Shown: in pieces, positions 49,040 to 58,551 of the stretch
Position numbering within the stretch: the stretch's first letter is position 1
How the letters are laid out: every line of letters starts with the position of its first letter
NCBI GenBank assembly: GCA_000961655.1
Contig: LADR01000008.1
Coordinates: 62,001 to 126,000 of the forward strand
DNA: 64,000 nt
Source: Desulfatitalea sp. BRH_c12
Lineage (GTDB): Bacteria > Desulfobacterota > Desulfobacteria > Desulfobacterales > Desulfosarcinaceae
Direction: 5' to 3'
Made by a program: the position numbers and the translations under genes
The notes under the pieces: model-generated
Databases searched by the model: none
Told to the model about the DNA's origin: nothing
Seen by the model: only the letters and a program-made list of their open reading frames with translations

Positions 49040-49423
49040 ATGCCCGGACAAGCAAGGATAGGAGATAAGGCGCGCGGCATTGACGCACACCGCTGCAATG
49101 CCTGCCCGCACATCGTATCAGGCCCCGCCACGCAAGGCTCGGCTGATGTGATCGTCAACGGCAAACCCGCAGTACGCAAAGGCGATGGTGGCGTGCATTC
49201 AGCCTGCTGCGGCTCAAACCGATGGACCGCCCAGGGAAGCAGCAACACGGTCATCATCAACGGCAAACCGGCCTTCCGCCTGCGCGACAGCACCAATCAC
49301 TGCGGCGGCAAAGGCGTGCTGGTCGAAGCCAGTGGCAATGTGATCGTAGGCAATTCGCAAGCCAGCGGATTTAAGAATGCCGCCAAAACCCATGCGCCGT
49401 TCGTATGCAATTGTTACAAATAA
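49040..49423 (+). CDS. PAAR-domain spike tip protein (DUF4150 type)
   Basis: This 127-residue protein should sharpen the VgrG trimer and carry cargo. It has the repeated PAAR-like pattern GSADVIVNGKPAVRKGDGG, SSNTVIINGKPAFRLRDS and GSGNVIVG-like (here ASGNVIVG), with His and Cys at metal-binding positions (AHRCNACPH, HSACCG, NHCGGKG). The ribosome site GGAAAAGGAGC lies upstream. It is 13 bases from the start of the DUF4123-Rhs gene, which implies joint loading. Confidence 0.9.
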   Translation: MPGQARIGDKARGIDAHRCNACPHIVSGPATQGSADVIVNGKPAVRKGDGGVHSACCGSNRWTAQGSSNTVIINGKPAFRLRDSTNHCGGKGVLVEASGNVIVGNSQASGFKNAAKTHAPFVCNCYK

Positions 49424-49436
49424 CTGGAAAATCATT

Positions 49437-52400
49437 ATGACCCAGAACACAGTAAAGAAACTGCTCGGCAAGGATTTAGCGGCAGCACACTATGCGCTGA
49501 TAGATTGTGCGGTCACCGCCGCGGTCACCGATGGGGACGATATCTTCTTGCGCTTGAGCGACCCCGGTATCCGCAAATTCAGCCTGTTTACCGGTGAGAA
49601 CACCATTGTCGCCGAGCAAACCGCACCCTACCTGGTGCCCTTGGATGATCAGCCCGATATCCAGGACTGGCTCATGGACAACGGCTGGGGCCGATCCTGG
49701 TCCATTTTCTTTACCAGCGAGGCCGACAATAAAACGTTGCTGGCCCATCTGCGGCGTTTTTTCCAGGTGCGGGCCGAAAACGGCCGCGATCTGTTCTTCC
49801 GGTTTTTCGACCCTGTTATTCTGCGCGATTTTCTGCCCATGCTGACGGCCGACGAATCGGCCTGCTTCTTTGGACCGGTTACGCGCTATGTGCTCGAAGA
49901 TGAAAACGGCCGGCCACTCTCCTTTGATCGACCGGCCGGCCCACCGGCAGCGGACATGGATCCCTCCCGGCTGATAACCGCCAAACGGCATCTGTTTGCA
50001 GCTGCCTGGAACCTGCGACTGCTCCAGGCGCACAAAAAAGCCTATGAAGCCATGGGCGTTGATGTGGCCATCGATCCCGAGCAAAACGCCCTGACCATCA
50101 AAGAAAAAGACGGGACCCAGGCCGCCTTGCAAAAGACCCCCGCAGGCGTTGCCGTGACCACCGGCGAAGGCAGGCTTTTTCAATACGAACTGAGCACTTG
50201 CAAAAACCCCACCGCCATCATCGACCCGGCCGGCAACCGCATCGATTACGACCTGCAGGAAAGAGAAAATGTCGTCAGCACGCATAGGCAAAGCTTGCTT
50301 AGCGCCATCCGCATGGAAAACAATCGCAAGACGTGGGTCTTTGATTACGACGAGGACAATCATCTTGCGCGCATCGACTACCCCGACGGCACAAGCGCTC
50401 TGCCCGTTCATGACGCCTATGGCAACCTGTGCGCCCATACGGACCGCAACGGCCATGTCACGCGCATGGAACGCGACGCGCACGAGCGACTGACCCGCAT
50501 GATCGATACCAACGGGCAGGCCACCACCTTTGACTACGAAGATCGCAAGGCCCCATCGCGCATCCGCTTTGCCGACGGCGCCGCCTTTGAATTTGCCTAT
50601 ACCGAGCAAGGCAGCCTGCAAGCCTTTCTGGCCAACAATGAAAAAGTGGCCGATTACACCGTGGACCGGGAAAACGGCAGTTGGTCCGCCCGCTACACCG
50701 ACGGCACCTGGGCACACTTTACAGTTCAAAACGACAAAGTCGTTCGCGCCCAAAACCCGGCCGGCACCCTTGTGCTGGACTATGACGAAAACGGCCGCCT
50801 GTGCTCGGAAACCTTTAACAACCAAACCGTTGCCTACCAGCGCAATGAAAGCGGCCTGTTAACCGGTATCATTGCCCCGAGCGGGCAAACCATTGTCTTT
50901 GAGCGCGACGGCGAGCAACGCATCAGCCAAATTACCGACTGGAACGATCGCACCATCGGCATCGGCTACAGCCTCAACGGTGCCCTTGAACGCATCGATT
51001 ACCCCAACGGCCTTAAACTTCTCCAGCACACCGCGCCCAGCGGGCTGCCCGAACGCATGACCCTGACCAGCCCCCTGGCCGAAGACCCCATCTTCGACCG
51101 CCGTTTCGAACGCGACCTGCTCGAGCGCGTCACGCAACTGCACGACGGCCAGCACACCATCCACTACGCCTACGATAACGAAGGCCGGCTGCTTGGCGTG
51201 CACAGCGATCAAGCCGATCGCTGCGAATCCTTTTCCATCGATGCCAAAGCCAACCGCCTGTCTGACGGCATCACCGATTACACCATCAACGCCGCCGACC
51301 GCATCGCCCAGCCCGGCTTTGACCACGACGCCCTGGGCAACCTGACCCAAAGCATCGGACCCGGCGGCAGCGCCGCCTACGACTGGCAATCGGCCAACCG
51401 GCTCACCCGCGCAACCCTTAAAGATACCCGGGCACACTACGCCTACGATGCCTTTGGCCGACGGGTGGAAAAACAGGTCAACGGCACCCGCACCCGCTAC
51501 ACCTGGGCCGGCGCCCAACTGCTTTGTGAAATCATCCTGAGTGCCGACGGCGACCGAACCATCGATTATCTCTTCTTTCCCGGCACACCAGCACTGCTGG
51601 CTCTGCGCGACAACCAGCAAAGCTACTACGCCGCCTTCGGCCACCGCTACGAGACCCTGTGCCTGACCGACCTGTCCGGCGCCACCGCCTGGCAAGCCGA
51701 CTACGACGCCTTCGGCAACGCCCGCATCATGATCGGCGCCGATCTGCACCAACCCATGCGCCTTGCCGGCCACTACCTGGATGCCGAGACCGGCCTGCAT
51801 TACAGCAGCGCACGTTACTACGATCCGCACTTGGGCCGCTATCTGTCGCTCGACCCTTTGTTTTTGGAAGGCGGCGGCGACAACTTTTACGCCTATTGCA
51901 ACGGCGATCCCATCAACGGCATTGATCCCACTGGAGAATTTATCTTTTGCGCTATATTGATCGGCGCAGCCATCGGTGCGGCCATCGGCGGCGGAATCGA
52001 ATATTATCGACAGAAGCAAACCGGTAAAGCGGTGGACGGCTTCAAGGTGGCCAAAGCCGCCCTGATCGGTGGGGCTATCGGCGTCATCGGCGGCGGGGTA
52101 GGGGCCGTGGTCGAAGCCGGCGTCGCTGCGGGAACAGCAGGGACCATCCTGGGCAAATCGGCCTTGGGCACCATGGCCGCCACGGGCTTTTTATCCGGCG
52201 CGGCCGGATCAGTCGCCGAACAGTGCACCGGCGCGGCCATGGTCGACAATGCGCTACCGCCACTAGAAATCGCCACTCAGGCGGCCACCGATGGTGTGAT
52301 AGGCGCGGTCATCGGGCTTACGGGTTTTGGGGTTCTGGGGGTATTGGCACCGCGTGTCAGAAAAGGGTATCGGGCAGCTAAAGGCACGCTAACTGAACGA

Positions 52401-55400
52401 AAAGTCCAGCTGGCCCGAAAGGCAACCGATAATAGAGCCAAAACCACCATAACTCGCGCCGGAGATAAAAGTGTCCAGGTTACCGACGCCACGGCCATCT
52501 CGGCGGCCGGAGATCCGGTCAACTCCGTGACAGGGGAAGTGATCCTGACCCAAACCGATTTTACCCTGCCCGGGCGCATCCCGCTATCGTGGACACGCCA
52601 TTATGGCTCGCGGGTCAGCTATAGCGGCTATTTGGGCACCGGCTGGCAAACCCCGGCCGATGCACGCCTTGAGCTCGAAGATGACATGGTCCTTTTCTAC
52701 GACGGCAGCCCCGGCGGCGCGGTTTTTGAGTCGCTGCCCACCGATACACCAATCATGGAAGTGGCCAATGGCGCCATGCTGTCAGCCGACCCGGCTGGCT
52801 ATCAGGTCAAACTAAAGTCCGGCGTCAGCTTTCATTTTGGACGCGATTTTGAAAAACAGATTTCTTCGGTCACCCGCATCAGCGACATCAACGGCAATAA
52901 TCTTACCTTCATCCGCCGGGATGGCATTTTAAGTGCCATTAACGACAGCAGTGGCCGCACCATTGAGATCGTCTGCGAAAACGGCCGCATCGTGCAAATG
53001 ACCTGCAACAAGCAATTGCTTGTAAGCTACCAGTACCAGGACGGCGCGCTTACCGCAGTTATCGATGCATTCGGCCATGGCAAGCGCTACGCCTATCAAG
53101 ACGGGCGCATGATCCGCCACAGCAGCCGCAACCATCTGTCCTTTCACTACCAATACGATCACAAGGGCCGCTGTATTCACGGCTTTGGGGACCACGGCCT
53201 ATATGACTACCATTTTGAGTACCTGCCCTATGACCGCTGCACCCGGGTAACGGACTCGTTGGATCATCTTTGGCACTACCATTACAACACCGGCCGACTG
53301 CCCACAAAAGTGGTTGATCCCACCGGCGCGGCCACCATCTACAGCTACGATGACGTCGGACGGGTCATCGCGGTGACCGATCCGCTTGAGCGTACCACGC
53401 GCTATGACTACGATGCAGCCGGCAACGTCATTGAAATCACCCAACCCGACGACAGCCGCATGGTATTTGTCTACGATGACAATCACCGGCCCATCCAGAT
53501 CATGGATCCCAATGATCATATCAGCGAATACCGTTTCGATGATCACGGCCGGCTGATCGAAAAAATAAGCCCGCTGGGCCACGGCACCCGCTACACCTAT
53601 CATCGCACGGGCGAACTTGCCGCCATCAGCGATCCCCAGGATCGCACCACCAGCTTTGAATGGGACGACAGCGGGCTGATCGCCACCGTGATCAGCCCAT
53701 CGGGCAACCGCACCCATTACCAGCACGATCTTTTCGGCAATATCACCGCCATCATCGATCCGACCGGCCAAACTACCCGTTACAGCTATGATGAAAAATC
53801 ACGCTTGAACGCCGCCGTATCGCTCACCGGACGGCGCCAAAGCTTTGAATGGGACCCGGAAGACAACCTGCTGCGCTACACCGCCGCCGACGGTACCCAA
53901 ACCCGCTTTGAATACACCGGCATCAACGAAATGGCACGGCGCATCAACGCCGACGGCACCAGCGTTTCTTACAGCTACGACACCGAAGAGCGTTTGACCT
54001 GCGTCACCAACGAAAAGGGTCAAACCCATCGGTTCACCTACGATCCAGCCAGCCGCGTGACCACTCAGACCGATTACCACGGCCAAAGCCACCACTACCA
54101 CTATGACCCGGCCGGCCAATTGATCCAAAGCATCGACCCGCTGCAACAATCGATCGCCTTTACCTATGATCCGGCCGGGCGCATGGTCACCAAGTTGTTT
54201 GAAAACGAAGAACGAGAAACCTTTTCCTGGGACCCGGCCGGCCACCTGATCGCCTTTGAATCCCCGGACATCCGCGTCGAGCGCACCTTTGACCCCGACG
54301 GGCGAATGATTGCCGAACAAAGCGGCGGCTTCGAAGTAAAATACGACTACGATGCCAGCGGGCTACGCACCGGCCGCACCACCAATCACGGCAACCGCAT
54401 CGTCTATGACTACGACGCCGACGGCCAAGTTGCGGCTATTACCATCAACGACCAACCGTCCGTATGCTTTGACCGCAACCGGTTGGGCCAAATTACTGTC
54501 GAAAAGCTCAGCGAGCGCCTGACTCGCACCTACGGTTACGACACTGACGGCCGGCTCATCCATCAACGCATATCATCTAACTTGAATCAGATCGACCGCA
54601 GCTACCAATACGATCCTGTCGGTAACCTGATCGCCAAACAAGACAGTGGCAAGGGCAATTGGCGCTTTTCTTATGATCCCATGGGCCGCATCATCGGTTT
54701 CATCGATCCCATGGAACAGGTCAGAAATTACGCTTATGATCCGGCCGGTGACCTGCTAAGCCATCTTCCTGACACCCAATCCGGACTGCGCACGGCCACC
54801 CACGAAGGCACGACCTACTGTTTTGATGCCGCCGGCAACCTTGTCAAACGCGCCGGGGCCAAAAAAAATGCACCCCAGATCCGCCTGGAATGGGACGAAC
54901 AAAACCGCCTGCGCACCGTCCGCACCGCCGACGACAACACCATCCGCATGGCCTGCGACGCCCTGGGACGGCGCGTTAGAAAGAGCGTCAATGGCGTGCG
55001 CACGACCTTTGCCTGGGACGGCGACGTCCTGCTGTCCGAGCAGTTCGATGACCAACCGGCCCGCGAATACGTCTATTACCCGGGTACCTTCGAACCCCTG
55101 GCCGTCATTGACGGCAACGGCCAAGTCTATTACTATCATAACGATCCAAACGGGCTACCCCAGGAGCTGACCCGTCCCAACGGCGAAATCGTATGGTCGG
55201 CCACCTACGACGCCCTGGGCCGGGTCGAACAGGTCCTGGCGGATGAGATCGCCCAACCCCTGCGCATGCAGGGTCAGTACTGGGACGAAGAAATCGGGCT
55301 GTGCTACAACCGCCACCGGTACTTTGACCCGCACATTTGCTCTTTCATAAGTCAAGATCCACTCGGGCTTGCTGCCGGGGAGAATGTTTATGCTTATGCC

Positions 55401-55874
55401 CCGAATATTTGGGGGTGGGTGGATCCGTTGGGGTTGTGTCCTAAAGCAAACGAGTCGTCTTTTACTCAGCGTCAAAATCAAATGCTACAGGATGATGTTG
55501 GCTACAATGTTTCTCCAGACAGTTTTTATAGAGGCTACCCTGCGATTGGTAGAAACGGCACTTTCGTTACAGATGCCCAAGCCTTCAACACTCTTGGACC
55601 GATAAATGGCAGCCAACAGTACTCTGTCGGGCTTTTTTCAAACGCGTCAAAAGATCAGATCAGCTATTACAAAGCTTGGAAAATTGAAAAAGAACTTGGT
55701 TTAGAAAGAAGAAGTTTATGGAAAGGCTTCAGGCTTAAAGAAATATATGGTATTGGCGGAATGTCTCCGAGGTCGCCTTTGGAAGGAAATCAATATTTTC
55801 TTGGTCCTGGTAAGGGACTTCCTAATGGTGCACCCGAGATGGTTATAGACTCTGTACCAACTACATGGCCTTAA
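49437..55874 (+). CDS. DUF4123-Rhs-Rhs polymorphic toxin with two Rhs cores
   Basis: The protein has 2145 residues from the ATG at 49437. Residues about 15-160 are a DUF4123 adaptor-like domain (HYALIDCAV; GWGRSWSIFFTS; FFRFFDPVILRDFLP). A first YD-repeat Rhs core follows, ending at about 834 in the closing motif (GLHYSSARYYDPHLGRYLS, then GIDPTGE). A glycine-rich hydrophobic linker (about 835-995) leads to a second start (DPVNSVTGEVILTQTDFTLP, about 1026) and a second core to about 2000, closing with ICSFISQDPLGL and VDPLGLCP. The 145-residue tip is AT-rich, with FYRGYPAIGRNGTFVTD and PEMVIDSV, weakly recalling ADP-ribosyltransferases. Most Rhs toxins have one core. Delivery is presumably by VgrG/PAAR, with the DUF4123 adaptor built in. 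Confidence 0.93.
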   Translation: MTQNTVKKLLGKDLAAAHYALIDCAVTAAVTDGDDIFLRLSDPGIRKFSLFTGENTIVAEQTAPYLVPLDDQPDIQDWLMDNGWGRSWSIFFTSEADNKTLLAHLRRFFQVRAENGRDLFFRFFDPVILRDFLPMLTADESACFFGPVTRYVLEDENGRPLSFDRPAGPPAADMDPSRLITAKRHLFAAAWNLRLLQAHKKAYEAMGVDVAIDPEQNALTIKEKDGTQAALQKTPAGVAVTTGEGRLFQYELSTCKNPTAIIDPAGNRIDYDLQERENVVSTHRQSLLSAIRMENNRKTWVFDYDEDNHLARIDYPDGTSALPVHDAYGNLCAHTDRNGHVTRMERDAHERLTRMIDTNGQATTFDYEDRKAPSRIRFADGAAFEFAYTEQGSLQAFLANNEKVADYTVDRENGSWSARYTDGTWAHFTVQNDKVVRAQNPAGTLVLDYDENGRLCSETFNNQTVAYQRNESGLLTGIIAPSGQTIVFERDGEQRISQITDWNDRTIGIGYSLNGALERIDYPNGLKLLQHTAPSGLPERMTLTSPLAEDPIFDRRFERDLLERVTQLHDGQHTIHYAYDNEGRLLGVHSDQADRCESFSIDAKANRLSDGITDYTINAADRIAQPGFDHDALGNLTQSIGPGGSAAYDWQSANRLTRATLKDTRAHYAYDAFGRRVEKQVNGTRTRYTWAGAQLLCEIILSADGDRTIDYLFFPGTPALLALRDNQQSYYAAFGHRYETLCLTDLSGATAWQADYDAFGNARIMIGADLHQPMRLAGHYLDAETGLHYSSARYYDPHLGRYLSLDPLFLEGGGDNFYAYCNGDPINGIDPTGEFIFCAILIGAAIGAAIGGGIEYYRQKQTGKAVDGFKVAKAALIGGAIGVIGGGVGAVVEAGVAAGTAGTILGKSALGTMAATGFLSGAAGSVAEQCTGAAMVDNALPPLEIATQAATDGVIGAVIGLTGFGVLGVLAPRVRKGYRAAKGTLTERKVQLARKATDNRAKTTITRAGDKSVQVTDATAISAAGDPVNSVTGEVILTQTDFTLPGRIPLSWTRHYGSRVSYSGYLGTGWQTPADARLELEDDMVLFYDGSPGGAVFESLPTDTPIMEVANGAMLSADPAGYQVKLKSGVSFHFGRDFEKQISSVTRISDINGNNLTFIRRDGILSAINDSSGRTIEIVCENGRIVQMTCNKQLLVSYQYQDGALTAVIDAFGHGKRYAYQDGRMIRHSSRNHLSFHYQYDHKGRCIHGFGDHGLYDYHFEYLPYDRCTRVTDSLDHLWHYHYNTGRLPTKVVDPTGAATIYSYDDVGRVIAVTDPLERTTRYDYDAAGNVIEITQPDDSRMVFVYDDNHRPIQIMDPNDHISEYRFDDHGRLIEKISPLGHGTRYTYHRTGELAAISDPQDRTTSFEWDDSGLIATVISPSGNRTHYQHDLFGNITAIIDPTGQTTRYSYDEKSRLNAAVSLTGRRQSFEWDPEDNLLRYTAADGTQTRFEYTGINEMARRINADGTSVSYSYDTEERLTCVTNEKGQTHRFTYDPASRVTTQTDYHGQSHHYHYDPAGQLIQSIDPLQQSIAFTYDPAGRMVTKLFENEERETFSWDPAGHLIAFESPDIRVERTFDPDGRMIAEQSGGFEVKYDYDASGLRTGRTTNHGNRIVYDYDADGQVAAITINDQPSVCFDRNRLGQITVEKLSERLTRTYGYDTDGRLIHQRISSNLNQIDRSYQYDPVGNLIAKQDSGKGNWRFSYDPMGRIIGFIDPMEQVRNYAYDPAGDLLSHLPDTQSGLRTATHEGTTYCFDAAGNLVKRAGAKKNAPQIRLEWDEQNRLRTVRTADDNTIRMACDALGRRVRKSVNGVRTTFAWDGDVLLSEQFDDQPAREYVYYPGTFEPLAVIDGNGQVYYYHNDPNGLPQELTRPNGEIVWSATYDALGRVEQVLADEIAQPLRMQGQYWDEEIGLCYNRHRYFDPHICSFISQDPLGLAAGENVYAYAPNIWGWVDPLGLCPKANESSFTQRQNQMLQDDVGYNVSPDSFYRGYPAIGRNGTFVTDAQAFNTLGPINGSQQYSVGLFSNASKDQISYYKAWKIEKELGLERRSLWKGFRLKEIYGIGGMSPRSPLEGNQYFLGPGKGLPNGAPEMVIDSVPTTWP

Positions 55875-55881
55875 TTTGACA

Positions 55882-56211
55882 ATGAAACCTATATCTTACG
55901 TTTCAAACATACAAGATTCTATTATTAGGTTGCGACTATTTGATAATGATAAGGCCAACAGGATTAAGGCATTAGGTGGCAGAAAACCACTATTCTCTAT
56001 ATTTTGGACTATTCCATATCATAACAAAAATGATTTGGCCCAAATTATAAAATCGTTAATTGAATTAGGAGTTTGTTTTGTTGGATCTACTCATGGTTGG
56101 CCCCCATCAGAAATATTAGCAAAGCTTAAAGACGATGGAATTTTAGATATAGGTTGGAAAGAAATTGTTTGGGTTAAAAAAGAAAAGTTTATAGTGAGAG
56201 ATCGGGAGTGA
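55882..56211 (+). CDS. Candidate immunity protein of the Rhs tip
   Basis: This 109-residue soluble protein begins 7 bases after the Rhs stop, at the ATG at 55882. It is AT-rich like the Rhs tip, and no family is recognised. A WTIPYHNKNDLAQIIKSLIELG segment predicts an alpha/beta fold. Position and shared composition are the basis for the immunity call. Confidence 0.6.
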   Translation: MKPISYVSNIQDSIIRLRLFDNDKANRIKALGGRKPLFSIFWTIPYHNKNDLAQIIKSLIELGVCFVGSTHGWPPSEILAKLKDDGILDIGWKEIVWVKKEKFIVRDRE

Positions 56212-56257
56212 AATCCAAGGAAATAGGGAAATGGTAACAACCGGTAGTAACCGGGGG

Positions 56258-56320
56258 GAATTCGGGGGACACCATGGAATTCGGGGGACAGGAATTGGAG
56301 GAATTCGGGGGACACCATAC
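56258..56320. repeat. REP repeats left of RAYT copy 1
   Basis: Three direct units of GAATTCGGGGGACA, two of them extended by CCAT, start at 56258, 56277 and 56301. Inverted forms lie behind the transposase gene, so the pair brackets it. Confidence 0.8.
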
Positions 56321-56366
56321 TTATTCCCAAGCATCACTTTAACAACTCAATCCCTCAAGAAATAAG

Positions 56367-56987
56367 ATGCCCAGAATAGCCAGAATCATTGCATCAGGTT
56401 TTCCTCATCACATCATCCAGAGAGGCAATAGGCGGCAACGGACGTTTTTCTCGGATGACGATTATGCCGCTTATGCCTACTGTCTGATGCCCAATCACGT
56501 ACATCTCATCGTGGTCCCGCAGACCGCAGACAACCTCCGGCTCGCCATTGGAGAAGCGCACCGCCGGTATACCCGCATGATCAATTTCCGAGAAGGATGG
56601 CGCGGCCATCTGTGGCAGGGCCGCTTTGCCTCCTACGTTCTCGTTGAATCCTATCTTATCGCCTGTGTACGCTACATAGAAATGAATTCGGTGCGTGCCG
56701 GACTTGTCAGCAGACCGGAAGAATGGCGGTGGAGCAGCACATCGGCTCACATCAACAAAAAAGATGATCGCCTGGTCAAGGTCGCCCCCCTGCTTCAGAT
56801 GATCACCGGGGATTGGAACAAATTCCTGGCGTCTGGTCCGGCAAGCAAAGATGCAGAGCTGAAAAAACATGAACGGACCGGCCGGCCTTTGGGGAGTGAA
56901 ATTTTCCTGAATCATCTGGAAAAAACACTTGATTGCAGGCTCAAACCTCGGAAACCCGGGCCGAAGCCGAAAAAGGGATTGGCCTGA
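56367..56987 (+). mobile_element. REP-associated tyrosine transposase (RAYT), copy 1
   Basis: The 206-residue protein belongs to the IS200-like Y1 transposase superfamily: MPRIARIIASGFPHHIIQRGN start, HUH motif in YCLMPNHVHLIV and the RYIEMNSVRAGLV stretch, with WRWSSTSAH behind it. Between FFSDDDYAAY and AYCLMPNHVH about 25 residues usually present are missing, so the protein is internally deleted and possibly inactive. It is bracketed by inverted GAATTCGGGGGACA repeats. Confidence 0.85.
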
Positions 56988-57002
56988 TATCTTTGAATTA
57001 AG

Positions 57003-57037
57003 TATGGTGTCCCCCGAACTCCTCGTCCCCCGAACTC
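57003..57037. repeat. REP repeats right of RAYT copy 1
   Basis: TATGGTGTCCCCCGAACTC (57003-57021) and a shorter GTCCCCCGAACTC (57025-57037) are inverted relative to the left repeats. They are followed at once by Rhs core sequence. Confidence 0.8.
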
Positions 57038-57049
57038 CTCGGAACTCCT

Positions 57050-57852
57050 CGGCCGGGCGCATGGTCACCAAGTTGTTTGAAAACGAAGAACGAGAAACCT
57101 TTTCCTGGGACCCGGCCGGCCACCTGATCGCCTTTGAATCCCCGGACATCCGCGTCGAGCGCACCTTTGACCCCGACGGGCGAATGATTGCCGAACAAAG
57201 CGGCGGCTTCGAAGTAAAATACGACTACGATGCCAGCGGGCTGCGCACCGGCCGCACCACCAATCACGGCAACCGCATCGTCTATGACTACGACGCCGAC
57301 GGCATTGTATCGGCCATCGGCATCAACGATCACATGCCCCTCCGCTTTTATCGCAACCCGCTGGGGCAAATCACCACCGAACAGCTCAGCGACCAGCTGG
57401 TCAGAACTTACGGTTACGATGAAGAAGGGCGGCTGATCCACCAGCGCATTTCATCAAACATCCACCAGATCGACCGTAGCTTTCAATATGATCTGTCAGG
57501 CCACCTGATTGGCAAACACGACAGCAGCAAAGGCAACTGGCGCTTTAGCTACGATCCCATGGGCCGTATCATCGAATCGATCGACCCGTTGGAGCAGGTT
57601 AAACAATACAATTACGATCCGGCCGGCAATCTGCTCAGCCACTGCCCGAAACCCAATCCGACCTGCGCACCGCCACCCACCAGGGGGTCACCTACCGTTT
57701 CGATGCCGCCGGCAACGTCGTCGAGCGCAACGCAAACCAAAATGATTCACCCCACATCCGCCTTGCCTGGGACGAGCAAAACCGACTGCGCACCGTCCGC
57801 ACCGCCGACAATAAAACCATCCGTATGGCCTACGACGCCCTGGGCCGGCGCG
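57050..57852 (+). pseudogene. Displaced Rhs core fragment
   Basis: About 265 codons match the second core of the large Rhs gene from GRMVTKLFENEERE (parent bases from 54171). The first 250 bases are almost identical to the parent; the rest is clearly diverged (GIVSAIGINDHMPLRFYRN against GQVAAITINDQPSVCFDRN). A frameshift lies near 57650, and the core breaks off inside a conserved YDALGRR segment, joining RAYT copy 2. No start and no tip remain. It looks like an older core end pushed aside when the present tip arrived. Confidence 0.85.
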
Positions 57853-58306
57853 GCTCCGGCTCGCCATTGGAGAAGCGCACCGCCGGTATACCCGCATGAT
57901 CAATTTTCGAGAAGGATGGCGCGGCCATCTGTGGCAGGGCCGCTTTGCCTCCTACGTTCTCGATGAATCCTATCTTGTCGCCTGTGTACGCTACATAGAA
58001 ATGAATTCGGTGCGTGCCGGACTTGTCAGCAGACCGGAAGAATGGCGGTGGAGCAGCACATCGGCTCACATCAACAAAAAAGATGATCGCCTGGTCAAGG
58101 TCGCCCCCCTGCTTCAGATGATCACCGGGGATTGGAACAAATTCCTGGCGTCTGGTCCGGCAAGCAAAGATGCAGAGCTGAAAAAACATGAACGGGCCGG
58201 CCGGCCTTTGGGGAGTGAAATTTTCCTGAATCATCTGGAAAAAACACTTGATTGCAGGCTCAAACCTCGGAAACCCGGGCCGAAGCCGAAAAAGGGATTG
58301 GCCTGA
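57853..58306 (+). pseudogene. RAYT copy 2, 5'-truncated
   Basis: About 150 codons are virtually identical to RAYT copy 1 from RLAIGEAHRRYTRM to the end (one change, LDES for LVES, and R-to-A and I-to-V changes). The HUH motif is missing, so it cannot act as a transposase. It is fused to the Rhs fragment at the short shared string CGGCTC. Confidence 0.85.
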
Positions 58307-58320
58307 TATCTTTGAATTAA

Positions 58321-58395
58321 GTATGGTGTCCCCCGAACTCAGTCCCCCGAACTCTAAGTATGGTGTCCCCCGAACTCTTGGTGTCCCCCGAACTC
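58321..58395. repeat. REP array right of RAYT copy 2
   Basis: Four units of (TATGGT)GTCCCCCGAACTC in the same orientation start at about 58322, 58341, 58359 and 58379. The first is preceded by the same TTGAATTAAG sequence as after RAYT copy 1. Confidence 0.8.
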
Positions 58396-58551
58396 GCAAC
58401 GAAGGCGATTTTGTGAAAGTCATACATACAGTAAGTTTTTAAAGAGTATGCAGTGTAATTGGGCCAATAGGTAACCACTTGCGTTAGCAGGAGAAGGGGG
58501 GCAAACATTGCTGAGGGAAAAATTTCCCATGCATTATGTTCGACAACAAAA

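Noticed and set aside
49476-50825. 449-codon minus-strand frame in the Rhs gene
   Set aside because: Antisense to DUF4123/Rhs coding sequence, repetitive Val/Gly-rich shadow without motifs.
56258-58395. CRISPR array suggested by the repeated GGTGTCCCCCGAA units
   Set aside because: Repeats are short, unevenly spaced, present in both orientations and flank a RAYT; there are no regular spacers or cas genes.
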